From: Boseongicola sp. H5
Lineage (GTDB): Bacteria; Pseudomonadota; Alphaproteobacteria; Rhodobacterales; Rhodobacteraceae
Length of the DNA: 64,000 nt
Direction: 5' to 3'
NCBI GenBank assembly: GCA_020622165.1
Contig: JACNMN010000004.1
Span: 62,001 to 126,000 of the forward strand
The notes beneath the pieces are model-generated. The model did not search any database. It saw only the letters and a program-made list of their open reading frames with translations, and was not told where the DNA came from. A program made the translations under genes and the position numbers. Shown piece by piece: positions 54,412 through 63,137 of this stretch; within the stretch, counting starts at the first letter, position 1, and the number at the start of each line of letters is the position of its first letter.

Positions 54412-55290
54412 CTAGCGGGACGCGGCCGCGACAAGATCGGAGAGGTAGCGGCCATAGTCGTTCTTGCCGAACAGACTTGCGCGGGCGGCAAGCTCATCGA
54501 GGGTGATCCAGCCCTGTTCGAAGGCGATCTCTTCGGGGCAGCCGACCTGAAGGCCCTGCCGGGTCTCCAGCGTGCGGACGAAATTGCCTGCGTCCAGCAG
54601 GCTGCCATGGGTGCCGGTGTCGAGCCATGCATAGCCGCGCCCCATGAGTTGGACATCCAGCGCGCCGTCATCGAGATAGCTTTGCAGCAGATCGGTGATT
54701 TCCAGTTCACCCCGGGGGGAGGGGGCCTGCGCCCGCGCCCGTTCCGGTGCGCTTCCGTCCAGAAAGTACAGACCCGTGACCGCGTAGTTGGACGCGGGCC
54801 TGGCCGGTTTCTCGACAATCTCCCGGGCCCGCCCTTCAGCCGTGAAGCTGACAACGCCATACCGTTCAGGGTCGGAGACGTGATAGCCGAACACGGTGCC
54901 GCCCAGATACGAGGCATCCGCCATCAGGTCGGGCAGGCCATGGCCGAAAAACAGGTTGTCGCCAAGGATCATCGCGGAGGGATTACCGCCCAGAAAGGTC
55001 TCTGCCAGAAGATAGGCCTGCGCCAGACCATCGGGGGAGGGTTGCGTGATGAAGCTGATATCGAGGCCCCATTGACCGCCGTCGCCCATCAGGGCCTGAA
55101 ACTGGGCCTGGTCCTGCGGCGTGGTGATGATCGCGATCTCGCGGATGCCCGCCAGCATCAGGACGCTGAGCGGGTAGTAGATCATCGGTTTGTCGTAAAC
55201 CGGCAGCAACTGCTTCGACACGCCCATGGTGATCGGGTAAAGCCGCGTCCCGGATCCGCCCGCCAGAATGATGCCTTTGCGATCCGTCAT
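54412..55290 (-). CDS. rfbA: Glucose-1-phosphate thymidylyltransferase
   Basis: First step of dTDP-L-rhamnose synthesis, making dTDP-glucose. The 292-residue enzyme has the nucleotidyltransferase motif GGSGTRLYPIT (residues 12-22), SKQLLPVYDKPMIYYPLS and GDNLFFGHGL. The ATG overlaps the rfbD stop. Last of the rfbC-B-D-A coupled set. Confidence 0.97.
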   Translation of the reverse strand: MTDRKGIILAGGSGTRLYPITMGVSKQLLPVYDKPMIYYPLSVLMLAGIREIAIITTPQDQAQFQALMGDGGQWGLDISFITQPSPDGLAQAYLLAETFLGGNPSAMILGDNLFFGHGLPDLMADASYLGGTVFGYHVSDPERYGVVSFTAEGRAREIVEKPARPASNYAVTGLYFLDGSAPERARAQAPSPRGELEITDLLQSYLDDGALDVQLMGRGYAWLDTGTHGSLLDAGNFVRTLETRQGLQVGCPEEIAFEQGWITLDELAARASLFGKNDYGRYLSDLVAAASR

Positions 55291-56141
55291 GTGCGGGGCC
55301 TTTCACCGGAAGAGAGATAGGCCGTCAGATGCGCCCGCCAGTCGGGGCGCTGAAGGCCAAAGATGGTCGCCGTCCGGGTGCAGTCCAGGCGCGAATTCAA
55401 AGGCCGTCGGGCCGGTGTCGGATAGGCTGTCGTGGGTATGTCCTCCACATCGCAATCAAGCCCCGCGACATCGAAGATCGACCTTGCGAAATCGGCCCAG
55501 CTCACATCCGGTGTTCCTGCAAAATGATAGGTGCCGCCATCGTCCGGGGCGAGGCCGAGATGCCGCCCGACGGACAGGCAGGCATGGGCCAGCGCATCGG
55601 CCGGGGTTGGCCCGCCGATCTGGTCGGCCACGATTGCAAGCCGGTCACGGCTGGCGCCGAGCCGCTGCATGGTGGTCACGAAGTTCTTTCCGTGCCCGTC
55701 AAACACCCAGGAGGTGCGCAGGATCGCATGGACGCCTCCCGCCGCGCGAACGGCCTCTTCGCCCGCCAGCTTGCTGCGCCCATATGCGCCGAGCGGTCCG
55801 ACCGGTGCATCGGGCGCTCGTGCCGTCTGCCCGGCGCCGTCGAAGACATAATCGGTCGAGATGTGGACAAAGGGGATGTTCATCGCCGCGCAGGCGCGCG
55901 CCATCGCCTCCGGAGCATCGGCATTGATCCGATGGGCGCGCGCCTCCTGTTCCTCGGCGCCGTCCACATCGGTAAAAGCGGCGGCGTTGATCACCAGATC
56001 GGGCTTCGCATCCTCGATAGCCCCGGCGCAGATCTCCGGTCGGCTCAGGTCCGCCTTGTGGCGATCGAGGGCCACGACCTCCGGCAGGCCTGCCAGAACC
56101 CCGCCAACCTGGCCAGATGCGCCGAAGACCAGAACCGTCAT
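55287..56141 (-). CDS. rfbD: dTDP-4-dehydrorhamnose reductase
   Basis: Last step of dTDP-L-rhamnose synthesis, NADPH-dependent reduction of the 4-keto sugar. The 284-residue protein has VFGASGQVGGVL (residues 5-16), NAAAFTDVDGAE, STDYVFDG and YGRSKLAGE with the catalytic Tyr and Lys. The start MTVLVFG is chosen over the longer frame. It overlaps rfbB and rfbA by 4 bp each. Confidence 0.95.
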   Translation of the reverse strand: MTVLVFGASGQVGGVLAGLPEVVALDRHKADLSRPEICAGAIEDAKPDLVINAAAFTDVDGAEEQEARAHRINADAPEAMARACAAMNIPFVHISTDYVFDGAGQTARAPDAPVGPLGAYGRSKLAGEEAVRAAGGVHAILRTSWVFDGHGKNFVTTMQRLGASRDRLAIVADQIGGPTPADALAHACLSVGRHLGLAPDDGGTYHFAGTPDVSWADFARSIFDVAGLDCDVEDIPTTAYPTPARRPLNSRLDCTRTATIFGLQRPDWRAHLTAYLSSGERPRT

Positions 56142-57178
56142 GACAAGATCCCGAGCCGGTCGCCGATTCCGTCGCGGGATTGCAGGGCGCGCCACCAGTC
56201 CTCGTTTGCCAGATACCAGTCCACGGTGCGCTCCAGCCCCTCCTGCAAGGACAGGCTGGGCCGCCAGCCGAGTTCTTCGCGGATGCGCGTGGGGTCGATC
56301 GCGTAGCGCTGATCATGGCCGGGGCGATCCGTGACAAAGCTGATCTGATCGGCATAGGAGCGGGTCTTGGGGCGTTTGCGGTCGAGGATCCGGCAAAGCG
56401 TCTCCACCAGATCGATATTGCGCGCCTCGGCCTCGCCGCCGATCGCATAGCTGCGTCCGATCCGGCCCTTCTGGAGGACCGTCATCAAAGCCTCCGCATG
56501 ATCTTCGACATAGAGCCAATCCCGCACGTTAGAGCCTGTTCCATAGACGGGAATGGGCTCTCCGGCCAAGGCTTTCAGGATCACCACGGGGATCAGCTTT
56601 TCGGGGAAATGAAACGGCCCGTAATTGTTGGAACAGTTGCTGAGCACGACCGGCAGACCATAGGTCTCATGCCACGCGCGCACCAGATGATCGGCGCCGG
56701 CCTTGGACGCGGCATAGGGGCTGTTCGGAGCGTAGGGGCTCTCTTCGGAAAACCGGCCGGTTTCCCCCAGACTGCCGAACACCTCGTCGGTGGAGACGTG
56801 ATGGAACCGGAACGTCTCGGGCCGGCCCTGTTCCACCCAAAACCTGCGCGCGGCTTCCAACAGGGTCGCGGTCCCGCGCAGATTGGTGTCGACAAAGGCC
56901 AGTGGCCCGTCGATGGAGCGGTCCACATGGCTTTCGGCGGCAAGATGCATGATCGCGTCCGGCCGGTGGGTGCTCAGCACGCGGTTCATCGCCGCGGCGT
57001 CGCGGATATCGGCCTGTTCAAAGGCGTAAAGAGGGCTGTCGGCAACCATGGCGACGTTTTCCAGACAGGCCGCATAGGTCAGCGCATCGACATTCACCAT
57101 CTCGTGGCCGCGGGCGACCGCCAGCCGCACCACGGCGGAGCCGATGAACCCGGCGCCGCCGGTCACCATCAGCTTCAT
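56138..57178 (-). CDS. rfbB: dTDP-glucose 4,6-dehydratase
   Basis: Second step of the dTDP-rhamnose pathway. The 346 residues have TGGAGFIGSAVVR (residues 6-18), HLAAESHVDRSI, STDEVFGSLGE and YAASKAGADHLVRA with the catalytic Tyr/Lys, and NCSNNYGPFHFPEKLIP. The start MKLMVTGGAGF is chosen; six codons upstream is another ATG. It is coupled with rfbC and rfbD. Confidence 0.96.
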   Translation of the reverse strand: MKLMVTGGAGFIGSAVVRLAVARGHEMVNVDALTYAACLENVAMVADSPLYAFEQADIRDAAAMNRVLSTHRPDAIMHLAAESHVDRSIDGPLAFVDTNLRGTATLLEAARRFWVEQGRPETFRFHHVSTDEVFGSLGETGRFSEESPYAPNSPYAASKAGADHLVRAWHETYGLPVVLSNCSNNYGPFHFPEKLIPVVILKALAGEPIPVYGTGSNVRDWLYVEDHAEALMTVLQKGRIGRSYAIGGEAEARNIDLVETLCRILDRKRPKTRSYADQISFVTDRPGHDQRYAIDPTRIREELGWRPSLSLQEGLERTVDWYLANEDWWRALQSRDGIGDRLGILS

Positions 57179-57747
57179 GAGACGTCTCCCACCCAAGGGA
57201 CGCCCGAGTCGAACGCTGCGAACCGGCCCGCCGTCTCGTCTTTCGCCGACAGGACGGGATCCGTATCGCCAAGGCCCCAGTCGATCGCGAGATCGGGGTC
57301 GTCAAACCGCACGCTGGCCTCGCAATCGGGCGCGTAGAAGTCGCTGCATTTGTAGATCAGCTCACTCTGCGGCGCGCGGGTGACGAAGCCGTGCAGGAAC
57401 CCGCCCGGGATCAGAAGCTGGCGCCCGTTTTCGGCGCTCAACTCGACACCGAACCATTGCCCGCGGGTGGGTGAGCCTGTCCTTGCGTCAACGGCCACAT
57501 CGAACACGCATCCGCGGCCACAGCGCACCAGTTTGGTCTGCACATGGGGCGGGGTCTGCGCATGAAGGCCGCGGATCGTTCCGACCGCTTCGGACATTGA
57601 GTGATTGTCCTGCACAAACTCCGTCTCTATCCCGTGGCTTGCAAGCGTCCTGCGGTTCCAGCTTTCGCTGAAATACCCCCGCTCATCGGAAAAGCGGCGC
57701 GGTGTCAGGATCAGCAAACCGGCCAGCGGTGTCGTTTCTATGTTCAT
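57175..57747 (-). CDS. rfbC: dTDP-4-dehydrorhamnose 3,5-epimerase
   Basis: Third step of the dTDP-L-rhamnose pathway. The 190-residue cupin-fold protein begins MNIETTPLAGLLILTPRRFSDERGYF and has VGTIRGLHAQTPP (catalytic His), VFDVAVDARTGSPTRGQW, IPGGFLHGFVT and YKCSDFYAP. First gene of the rfbC-rfbB-rfbD-rfbA operon on the minus strand, divergent from hslO. Confidence 0.96.
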   Translation of the reverse strand: MNIETTPLAGLLILTPRRFSDERGYFSESWNRRTLASHGIETEFVQDNHSMSEAVGTIRGLHAQTPPHVQTKLVRCGRGCVFDVAVDARTGSPTRGQWFGVELSAENGRQLLIPGGFLHGFVTRAPQSELIYKCSDFYAPDCEASVRFDDPDLAIDWGLGDTDPVLSAKDETAGRFAAFDSGVPWVGDVS

Positions 57748-57820
57748 TCCGGCGTCCCTGACCAAAAGGCTCACGATCCGCTCGATACCAAGGGAACCGG
57801 GGCAAGTCACCCCGAAACCC

Positions 57821-57848
57821 CTTGGGATTGGAGTTGCCGCGCCTATAT
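57821..57848 (+). promoter_or_regulatory. RpoH-like (heat-shock) promoter before hslO
   Basis: CTTG (57821-57824), an 18-bp spacer and CTATAT (57843-57848) fit the Rhodobacter RpoH pattern (CTTG, then CTATNT). hslO encodes a heat-shock chaperone, which supports this reading. The predicted start lies about 33 bp before the ATG. An ordinary sigma-70 reading (TTGGGA, 16 bp, TATATG) overlaps it. Confidence 0.55.
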
Positions 57849-57888
57849 GGGCGCGATATGCCAGCCCAATGGGGCACAAGGAAACCCA

Positions 57889-58902
57889 ATGACATTGACT
57901 GCAAAAATCGCGTGGGACGATACCGTCCTCCCGTTCCAGCTTGATCGCTCCGATATCAGGGGCCGCGTGGCACGTCTGGACGGAACGCTGGACAATATCC
58001 TGTCGCAGCACAATTACCCGGCGGGCGTGGAGGCAATGGTGGCCGAAATGGCGCTTCTGACCGCTCTGGTCGGGCAGACCATCAAGCTGCGCTGGAAACT
58101 GTCGCTGCAAGTGCGCGGTGACGGACCCTTGCGCCTGATTGCGACGGATTTCTTCGCGCCCGCCGAGGATGGCGCGCCGGCACAGATCCGCGCCTATGCA
58201 AGTTATGACAAGGATGGCTTCGACGATGCCGCCGATCCGTTTGCCCAGATCGGCAAGGGGTACTTCGCGATCCTGATCGATCAGGGTGCGGGCAATGCGC
58301 CCTATCAGGGGATCACACCGATCGCGGGGGGTGCCCTGACCGCCTGCGCAGAGGCCTATTTTGCCCAGTCCGAGCAGTTGCCGACACGGTTCGCGCTCAG
58401 CTATGGCCGTTCGCAGGAGCCGGGCGAGGGCGTGCATTGGCGCGCCGGCGGCGTGATGTTGCAGCACATGCCCAAGGCGTCTCCGCATGCGACGGGCGAG
58501 GGCGGCTCCGGCGAAGAAGGATTGCTCTCGGCCGAGGATATTCTGGACGCCGATGAAGGGGAAAACTGGAACCGCGCCAATACGCTTCTGGATACGGTGG
58601 AAGATCTGGAACTGATTGGTCCGCGCGTCGCCCCGACCGATCTTCTGGTCCGTCTCTTTCATGAGGAAAGCCCCAGGGTTTTCGACGCGCAGGCTGTCCA
58701 GTTCGGGTGTACCTGCTCGCCGGCGAAGGTGCGGCAAAGCCTGTCGATCTATTCGGCCAAGGACATCTCTCACATGACGACCGAAAGCGGGATCGTCACC
58801 GCCGACTGCCAGTTTTGCGGCGCGCATTACGAATTCGACCCTCTGACACTGGGGTTTGAGGCGGCAAGACCCGTGGATGATGGCGATGGGCCGGCCAGTT
58901 GA
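57889..58902 (+). CDS. hslO: Hsp33 family redox-regulated chaperone HslO
   Basis: Cytoplasmic chaperone activated by oxidation. The 337-residue protein has the Hsp33 core (MALLTALVGQTIKLRWKLS, IGKGYFAILIDQG) and the C-terminal redox switch of four cysteines C274-x-C276 and C307-x2-C310, which bind zinc when reduced. The start MTLTAKIAW is the family N-terminus; the longer open frame upstream overlaps the divergent rfbC region. It is followed by a Nudix gene overlapping its end. Confidence 0.95.
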   Translation: MTLTAKIAWDDTVLPFQLDRSDIRGRVARLDGTLDNILSQHNYPAGVEAMVAEMALLTALVGQTIKLRWKLSLQVRGDGPLRLIATDFFAPAEDGAPAQIRAYASYDKDGFDDAADPFAQIGKGYFAILIDQGAGNAPYQGITPIAGGALTACAEAYFAQSEQLPTRFALSYGRSQEPGEGVHWRAGGVMLQHMPKASPHATGEGGSGEEGLLSAEDILDADEGENWNRANTLLDTVEDLELIGPRVAPTDLLVRLFHEESPRVFDAQAVQFGCTCSPAKVRQSLSIYSAKDISHMTTESGIVTADCQFCGAHYEFDPLTLGFEAARPVDDGDGPAS

Positions 58903-59488
58903 TCTGGACATGCTGCGCGCCGCGCTGGCCAGGCCTGCGCGACCATCGTCCGATTACGATCTGAACCCTGATGTCGACCTGCCGCAGGGTCGGAAACTGC
59001 GCCCCGCGGCGGTGTTGGTGGCAATTGCCGAAACGGGCGGCGAAGCGCAGGTGATCCTGACCAAACGTGCCTCCCACCTCAAGCATCATCCGGGTCAGAT
59101 TGCCTTTCCCGGTGGCAAGGTGGATGACAGCGACACAGATGCGGTGGATGCCGCCTTGCGCGAGGCGGAGGAAGAGATCGGTCTGGGGCGCGGCGATGTC
59201 TCGGTGATGGGGCAGCTGCCCGGCCACGAAACGGTCACAGGCTATGAGGTCACCCCGGTGCTGGCCTCTCTCAATCGCGGGTTCGTGGCCATTCCCGAAC
59301 CCGGAGAGGTCGCGGAGGTCTTTTTCGCGCCGCTTGCGACACTGATGGATCCGACGGTTTATCGCGTCGAACGGCGACGCTGGCGCGGTGTCTGGCGGCA
59401 GTTCTATGTCGTGCCATACGGGCCCTACTATATCTGGGGTGCGACGGCGCGGATGCTCAAATCTCTGGCCGACAGGGTGACCGAATGA
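58886..59488 (+). CDS. CoA pyrophosphatase (NudL-type Nudix hydrolase)
   Basis: A ~200-residue Nudix hydrolase of the NudL/CoA-diphosphatase group with the preceding UPF0035-like motif LTKRASHLKHHPGQIAFPGG, box GGKVDDSDTDAVDAALREAEEEIGL (residues ~75-98 of this start) and a basic C-terminal half. The start is uncertain: ATG 58877, 58880, 58886 and 58910 all lie in frame; I use 58886. The last part of hslO overlaps. The stop overlaps the CCA gene (ATGA). Confidence 0.9.
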   Translation: MGRPVDLDMLRAALARPARPSSDYDLNPDVDLPQGRKLRPAAVLVAIAETGGEAQVILTKRASHLKHHPGQIAFPGGKVDDSDTDAVDAALREAEEEIGLGRGDVSVMGQLPGHETVTGYEVTPVLASLNRGFVAIPEPGEVAEVFFAPLATLMDPTVYRVERRRWRGVWRQFYVVPYGPYYIWGATARMLKSLADRVTE

Positions 59489-60636
59489 AGTTGCAGGGCC
59501 CGTGGATGGACCATGGCGGAACGCAGGCGGTCTGCACCATGCTGAAAGCGGCCGGGTTTCAGGCACTGTTCGTGGGTGGCTGCGTGCGCAATGGTCTTAT
59601 CGGCGCGCCGGTGAGCGATATCGATATCGCCACCGATGCAACGCCGGACGTGGTGTGCGATCTAGCCGAAAATGCCGGGCTGCGCGCCGTGCCCACCGGG
59701 ATCGAGCATGGCACCGTCACCGTGATCGCCAAAGGCAAACCTCACGAGGTCACGACTTTTCGCAAGGATGTCGAAACCCATGGCAGGCACGCGACCGTCG
59801 CCTTCTCGACCGATATCGCCGAGGATGCCGCGCGTCGGGATTTCACGATGAACGCACTTTATGCGTCACCGGACGGGGCGGTTCTCGATCCGACCGGCGA
59901 GGGGCTGGCGGACCTGTCCGGCCGGCGGCTCCGCTTTATCGGACGGGCGGAGGATCGCATCCGGGAGGATTATCTTCGCATCCTTCGTTTCTTCCGGTTC
60001 CACGCCTGGTACGCGGATCCGGAAAACGGCCTGGACACGGATGGTCTGTCTGCCTGTGCGGCTCTGTCTGCCGGTTTGGAGACCTTGTCGAAGGAACGGA
60101 TCGGCAGTGAGATCAAGAAACTCCTGTCAGCCCCGAACCCGGCCCCGGCTGTCGCGGCAATGGCGCAGACCGGTGTGCTGATCCATGCCCTGCCCGGCGC
60201 TGATGCGCGCCGCTTGCCGATCCTGATTGATATCGAGGATGCGCATGACATTCCGGCCGATCCGATCCGAAGACTGGCCGCGCTGGGGGGGCAATCTCCG
60301 GAAAGCGCCCTGAGACTCAGCAAGGCGGAAGGCCGGCGTCTTGCCCTGATTGCCGAACAGATCGGAACCTCCGCCGGGCCCATGGAGCTTGGGTACCGCC
60401 ATGGCGCGGACGACGCCCGCGATATCCTGATGCTGCGGGGGGCCAGTTTCGAGCGGCGGCTTGATCCGGCCGAACTGGATGATGTCGCGCGTGGGGCTGA
60501 CGCCCGTTTCCCGCTTACCGCTGCGGATCTGATGCCTGCGCTGTCCGGCCCGGCACTCGGGGCGAAACTGAAGGAGCTGGAAAACCGCTGGATCGCATCC
60601 GGCTTTACGCTCGACCGCACCGCGCTCCTGTCCTGA
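59485..60636 (+). CDS. cca: CCA tRNA nucleotidyltransferase
   Basis: Adds or repairs the 3'-CCA of tRNAs. The class II nucleotidyltransferase head domain has LFVGGCVRNGLIGAPVSDIDIAT (residues ~30-52) and GIEHGTVTVI, then DFTMNALY and GRAEDRIREDYLRILRFFRFH. At 383 residues it is of the shorter alphaproteobacterial type. The ATG overlaps the preceding Nudix gene by 4 bp, and a LysE-type gene starts 16 bp after it. Confidence 0.94.
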   Translation: MKLQGPWMDHGGTQAVCTMLKAAGFQALFVGGCVRNGLIGAPVSDIDIATDATPDVVCDLAENAGLRAVPTGIEHGTVTVIAKGKPHEVTTFRKDVETHGRHATVAFSTDIAEDAARRDFTMNALYASPDGAVLDPTGEGLADLSGRRLRFIGRAEDRIREDYLRILRFFRFHAWYADPENGLDTDGLSACAALSAGLETLSKERIGSEIKKLLSAPNPAPAVAAMAQTGVLIHALPGADARRLPILIDIEDAHDIPADPIRRLAALGGQSPESALRLSKAEGRRLALIAEQIGTSAGPMELGYRHGADDARDILMLRGASFERRLDPAELDDVARGADARFPLTAADLMPALSGPALGAKLKELENRWIASGFTLDRTALLS

Positions 60637-60652
60637 CAGCGGAGAGCACGTT

Positions 60653-61237
60653 CTGGATCCGCTATATGCCTTTGTTTTTGTCGGCCTCTTCTCCCCCGGT
60701 CCGAATGTCATCCTGCTGACCGCATCGGGGGCACGGTTCGGCTTTCGCCGGACATTGCCGCATATCCTGGGCGTTGTCGTGGGTGTCGGCGTCACTGCGG
60801 GGCTGACGGGCCTTGGGGTCGGCGCCGCGCTGGCGGCGGCGGGCCCCGGGCTGGAAACCGCGCTGAAGCTGGCGGCCTGCGGCTGGATCCTGTGGATGGC
60901 ATGGAAGCTTTGGCAATCCTCGGCCGCGGGCGGCGACCGGCAGGAGGGCGACCGGCCCTTCACCTTCGTGGAGGCGGTTCTGTTCCAATGGGTCAACCCC
61001 AAGGTATGGGCCGTCGCAATGGCCGCCGCCGCCGGTTACGGGGCCGGTCTCGGGCCGCTGGGCGAAGCGCAACGTCTTGCCATGGCATTTTCGGGTTTGA
61101 ATCTTTTTGTCTGCCTGTTTTGGACCCTCGCAGGAGCCGCTTTGGCCTATCTGCTAAAGACACCACGAGCTTGGCGGATCTTTGCCCGGATCATGGCAGG
61201 CGCTCTGGCGGTGTCGGCCGTCATGGTTTTTCTGTGA
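60653..61237 (+). CDS. LysE family translocator, apparent CTG start
   Basis: Small six-helix exporter of the LysE/RhtB family. In frame before the first ATG/GTG/TTG codon (a TTG at 60755) the sequence DPLYAFVFVGLFSPGPNVILLTASGARFGF carries the conserved first helix and SPGPN motif, which must be translated. The only suitable start upstream is CTG at 60653, with GGAGAG six bases before it. That gives 194 residues, normal for the family. Amino acid or similar metabolite export; substrate unknown. Confidence 0.72.
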   Translation: MDPLYAFVFVGLFSPGPNVILLTASGARFGFRRTLPHILGVVVGVGVTAGLTGLGVGAALAAAGPGLETALKLAACGWILWMAWKLWQSSAAGGDRQEGDRPFTFVEAVLFQWVNPKVWAVAMAAAAGYGAGLGPLGEAQRLAMAFSGLNLFVCLFWTLAGAALAYLLKTPRAWRIFARIMAGALAVSAVMVFL

Positions 61238-61295
61238 CGGGGGGGTTATATCCCGAGTCTCAGCCATTTCAGCGCCCGCAAACCGGCATGGTCCG

Positions 61296-63137
61296 ATGTA
61301 CCGTTTTTTTGAGAATCTGGTCGATCCCTACACGGCCTATCCCGAACGGGACAGGCCGGAGACCCGTCTTTGGCCGTTCCTCTGGGAGTATTCCCTGCCG
61401 TTCAAACGGCTCTTTGCGCTGACCGCGGCCACGTCGCTGTTCGTGGCGGCCGTCGAGGTTGCGCTGATCTATTACATGGGCCGCGTCGTCGATCTGTTGT
61501 CGTCGGGCGATCCGTCGACCGTGCTGGACAGTTACGGTCTGGAACTCATTCTGGTGGCGGTGTTCATCCTGATCTTCCGGCCCGTGTTGCAGGGCGTGAA
61601 CGTGGCGCTGCTGAACAACGGCATCCTGCCGAATTTCGGCACGCTCATTCGCTGGCGGGCCCACAAGCACGTTTTGCGCCAATCGGTCGGCTGGTTCGAG
61701 AACGACTTTGCGGGCCGCATCGCAAACCGGATCATGCAGACGCCACCCGCCGCGGGCGAGGCGATTTTTCAGGTCTTCGACGCCATCACCTTTTCGGTGG
61801 CCTATCTGATCGGTGCCGCGATCCTGCTGGCCGAGGCGGATCCGCGCCTCGCGGTGCCGCTGATCATCTGGCTCGGCCTCTACGCGGGGCTGGTACGCTG
61901 GACGATACGCCGCGTCGGCCCCGCCTCGAAGGCCAGTTCCGATGCCCGCTCGCAGACCACTGGGCGCGTGGTGGACAGCTATACCAACATCCATTCGGTC
62001 AAGCTGTTCGCCCATCACGACAGTGAGATCAACTACGCCAAGGAAGCGATCGAGCATGCCCGCGTGACCTTTGCCAGGGAGATGCGGATTTTCACCACGA
62101 TGGATGTGGCGCTGACCGCCATTAACGGGTTCCTGATTGTCAGCGTTGTCGGCTGGGCCGTCTGGTTGTGGAGTGTCGGCGCGGCCTCCGTCGGCACGGT
62201 TGCCGCCGCGACCGCTCTGACCCTTCGTCTCAACGCGATGACCGGCTGGATCATGTGGGCCCTGTCGTCGCTTTTCCGGAACCTTGGCATCGTCGCCGAA
62301 GGGATGGAGACCATCGCCCAGCCAATCACGCTGGTGGACAAGCCGGACGCGAAGGAACTGGTTCTGAAAAAGGGCGCAATCGAGCTTCAGGGACTGACCC
62401 ATCATTACGGCCGCAAGGGCGGCGGCTTGCAGGACGTGTCCCTCTTGATCGAGCCCGGACAGAAGATCGGCCTGATTGGCCGCTCCGGTGCGGGGAAATC
62501 CACGCTCGTCAAGCTCCTGCTCAGGTTCTACGATGCGGAACAGGGTCGGATTCTGATCGACGGGCAGGACATCACCGATGTCACTCAGGACAGCCTGCGA
62601 CAGGCCATCGGCATGGTGCAGCAAGACAGCTCGCTGCTCCATCGGTCGGTCCGCGAGAACATCCTGTATGGCCGGCCGGATGCGTCGGAGGCCGAGGTGA
62701 TCGCCGCGGCCAGGCGGGCCGAGGCCCATGAGTTCATTCTTGATCTGCAAGACCCCGAAGGCCGGCAGGGATACGACGCGCAGGTGGGCGAACGCGGCGT
62801 GAAGCTTTCCGGCGGCCAGCGGCAGCGCGTGGCACTTGCCCGGGTCATTCTGAAAGACGCCCCGATCCTGATTCTGGACGAGGCGACATCGGCACTCGAC
62901 AGTGAGGTGGAGGCCGCGATCCAAGACACGCTGTACGGCGTGATGAAAGGAAAAACCGTGATTGCCATTGCCCACCGCCTGTCCACGATCGCCCAGATGG
63001 ACCGGATTCTCGTGCTGGATGGCGGTCGGATTGCCGAAGAGGGCAGCCACGGCGAACTCCTGGCGAAAGACGGGCTTTATGCCGGGTTCTGGGCCCGCCA
63101 GTCGGGTGGGTTCATCGGCACCGAGGCCGCGGAATGA
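61296..63137 (+). CDS. ABC exporter half-transporter, permease plus ATPase
   Basis: A 613-residue MsbA-type half-transporter. The N-terminal six-helix domain spans residues ~40-340 and the nucleotide-binding domain follows with Walker A GRSGAGKST (~395-403), the signature LSGGQRQRV (~504) and Walker B ILILDEAT (~524). All catalytic motifs are intact. Its ATG overlaps with the following half-transporter at its stop, so the two are probably one heterodimer. Substrate unknown. Confidence 0.93.
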   Translation: MYRFFENLVDPYTAYPERDRPETRLWPFLWEYSLPFKRLFALTAATSLFVAAVEVALIYYMGRVVDLLSSGDPSTVLDSYGLELILVAVFILIFRPVLQGVNVALLNNGILPNFGTLIRWRAHKHVLRQSVGWFENDFAGRIANRIMQTPPAAGEAIFQVFDAITFSVAYLIGAAILLAEADPRLAVPLIIWLGLYAGLVRWTIRRVGPASKASSDARSQTTGRVVDSYTNIHSVKLFAHHDSEINYAKEAIEHARVTFAREMRIFTTMDVALTAINGFLIVSVVGWAVWLWSVGAASVGTVAAATALTLRLNAMTGWIMWALSSLFRNLGIVAEGMETIAQPITLVDKPDAKELVLKKGAIELQGLTHHYGRKGGGLQDVSLLIEPGQKIGLIGRSGAGKSTLVKLLLRFYDAEQGRILIDGQDITDVTQDSLRQAIGMVQQDSSLLHRSVRENILYGRPDASEAEVIAAARRAEAHEFILDLQDPEGRQGYDAQVGERGVKLSGGQRQRVALARVILKDAPILILDEATSALDSEVEAAIQDTLYGVMKGKTVIAIAHRLSTIAQMDRILVLDGGRIAEEGSHGELLAKDGLYAGFWARQSGGFIGTEAAE

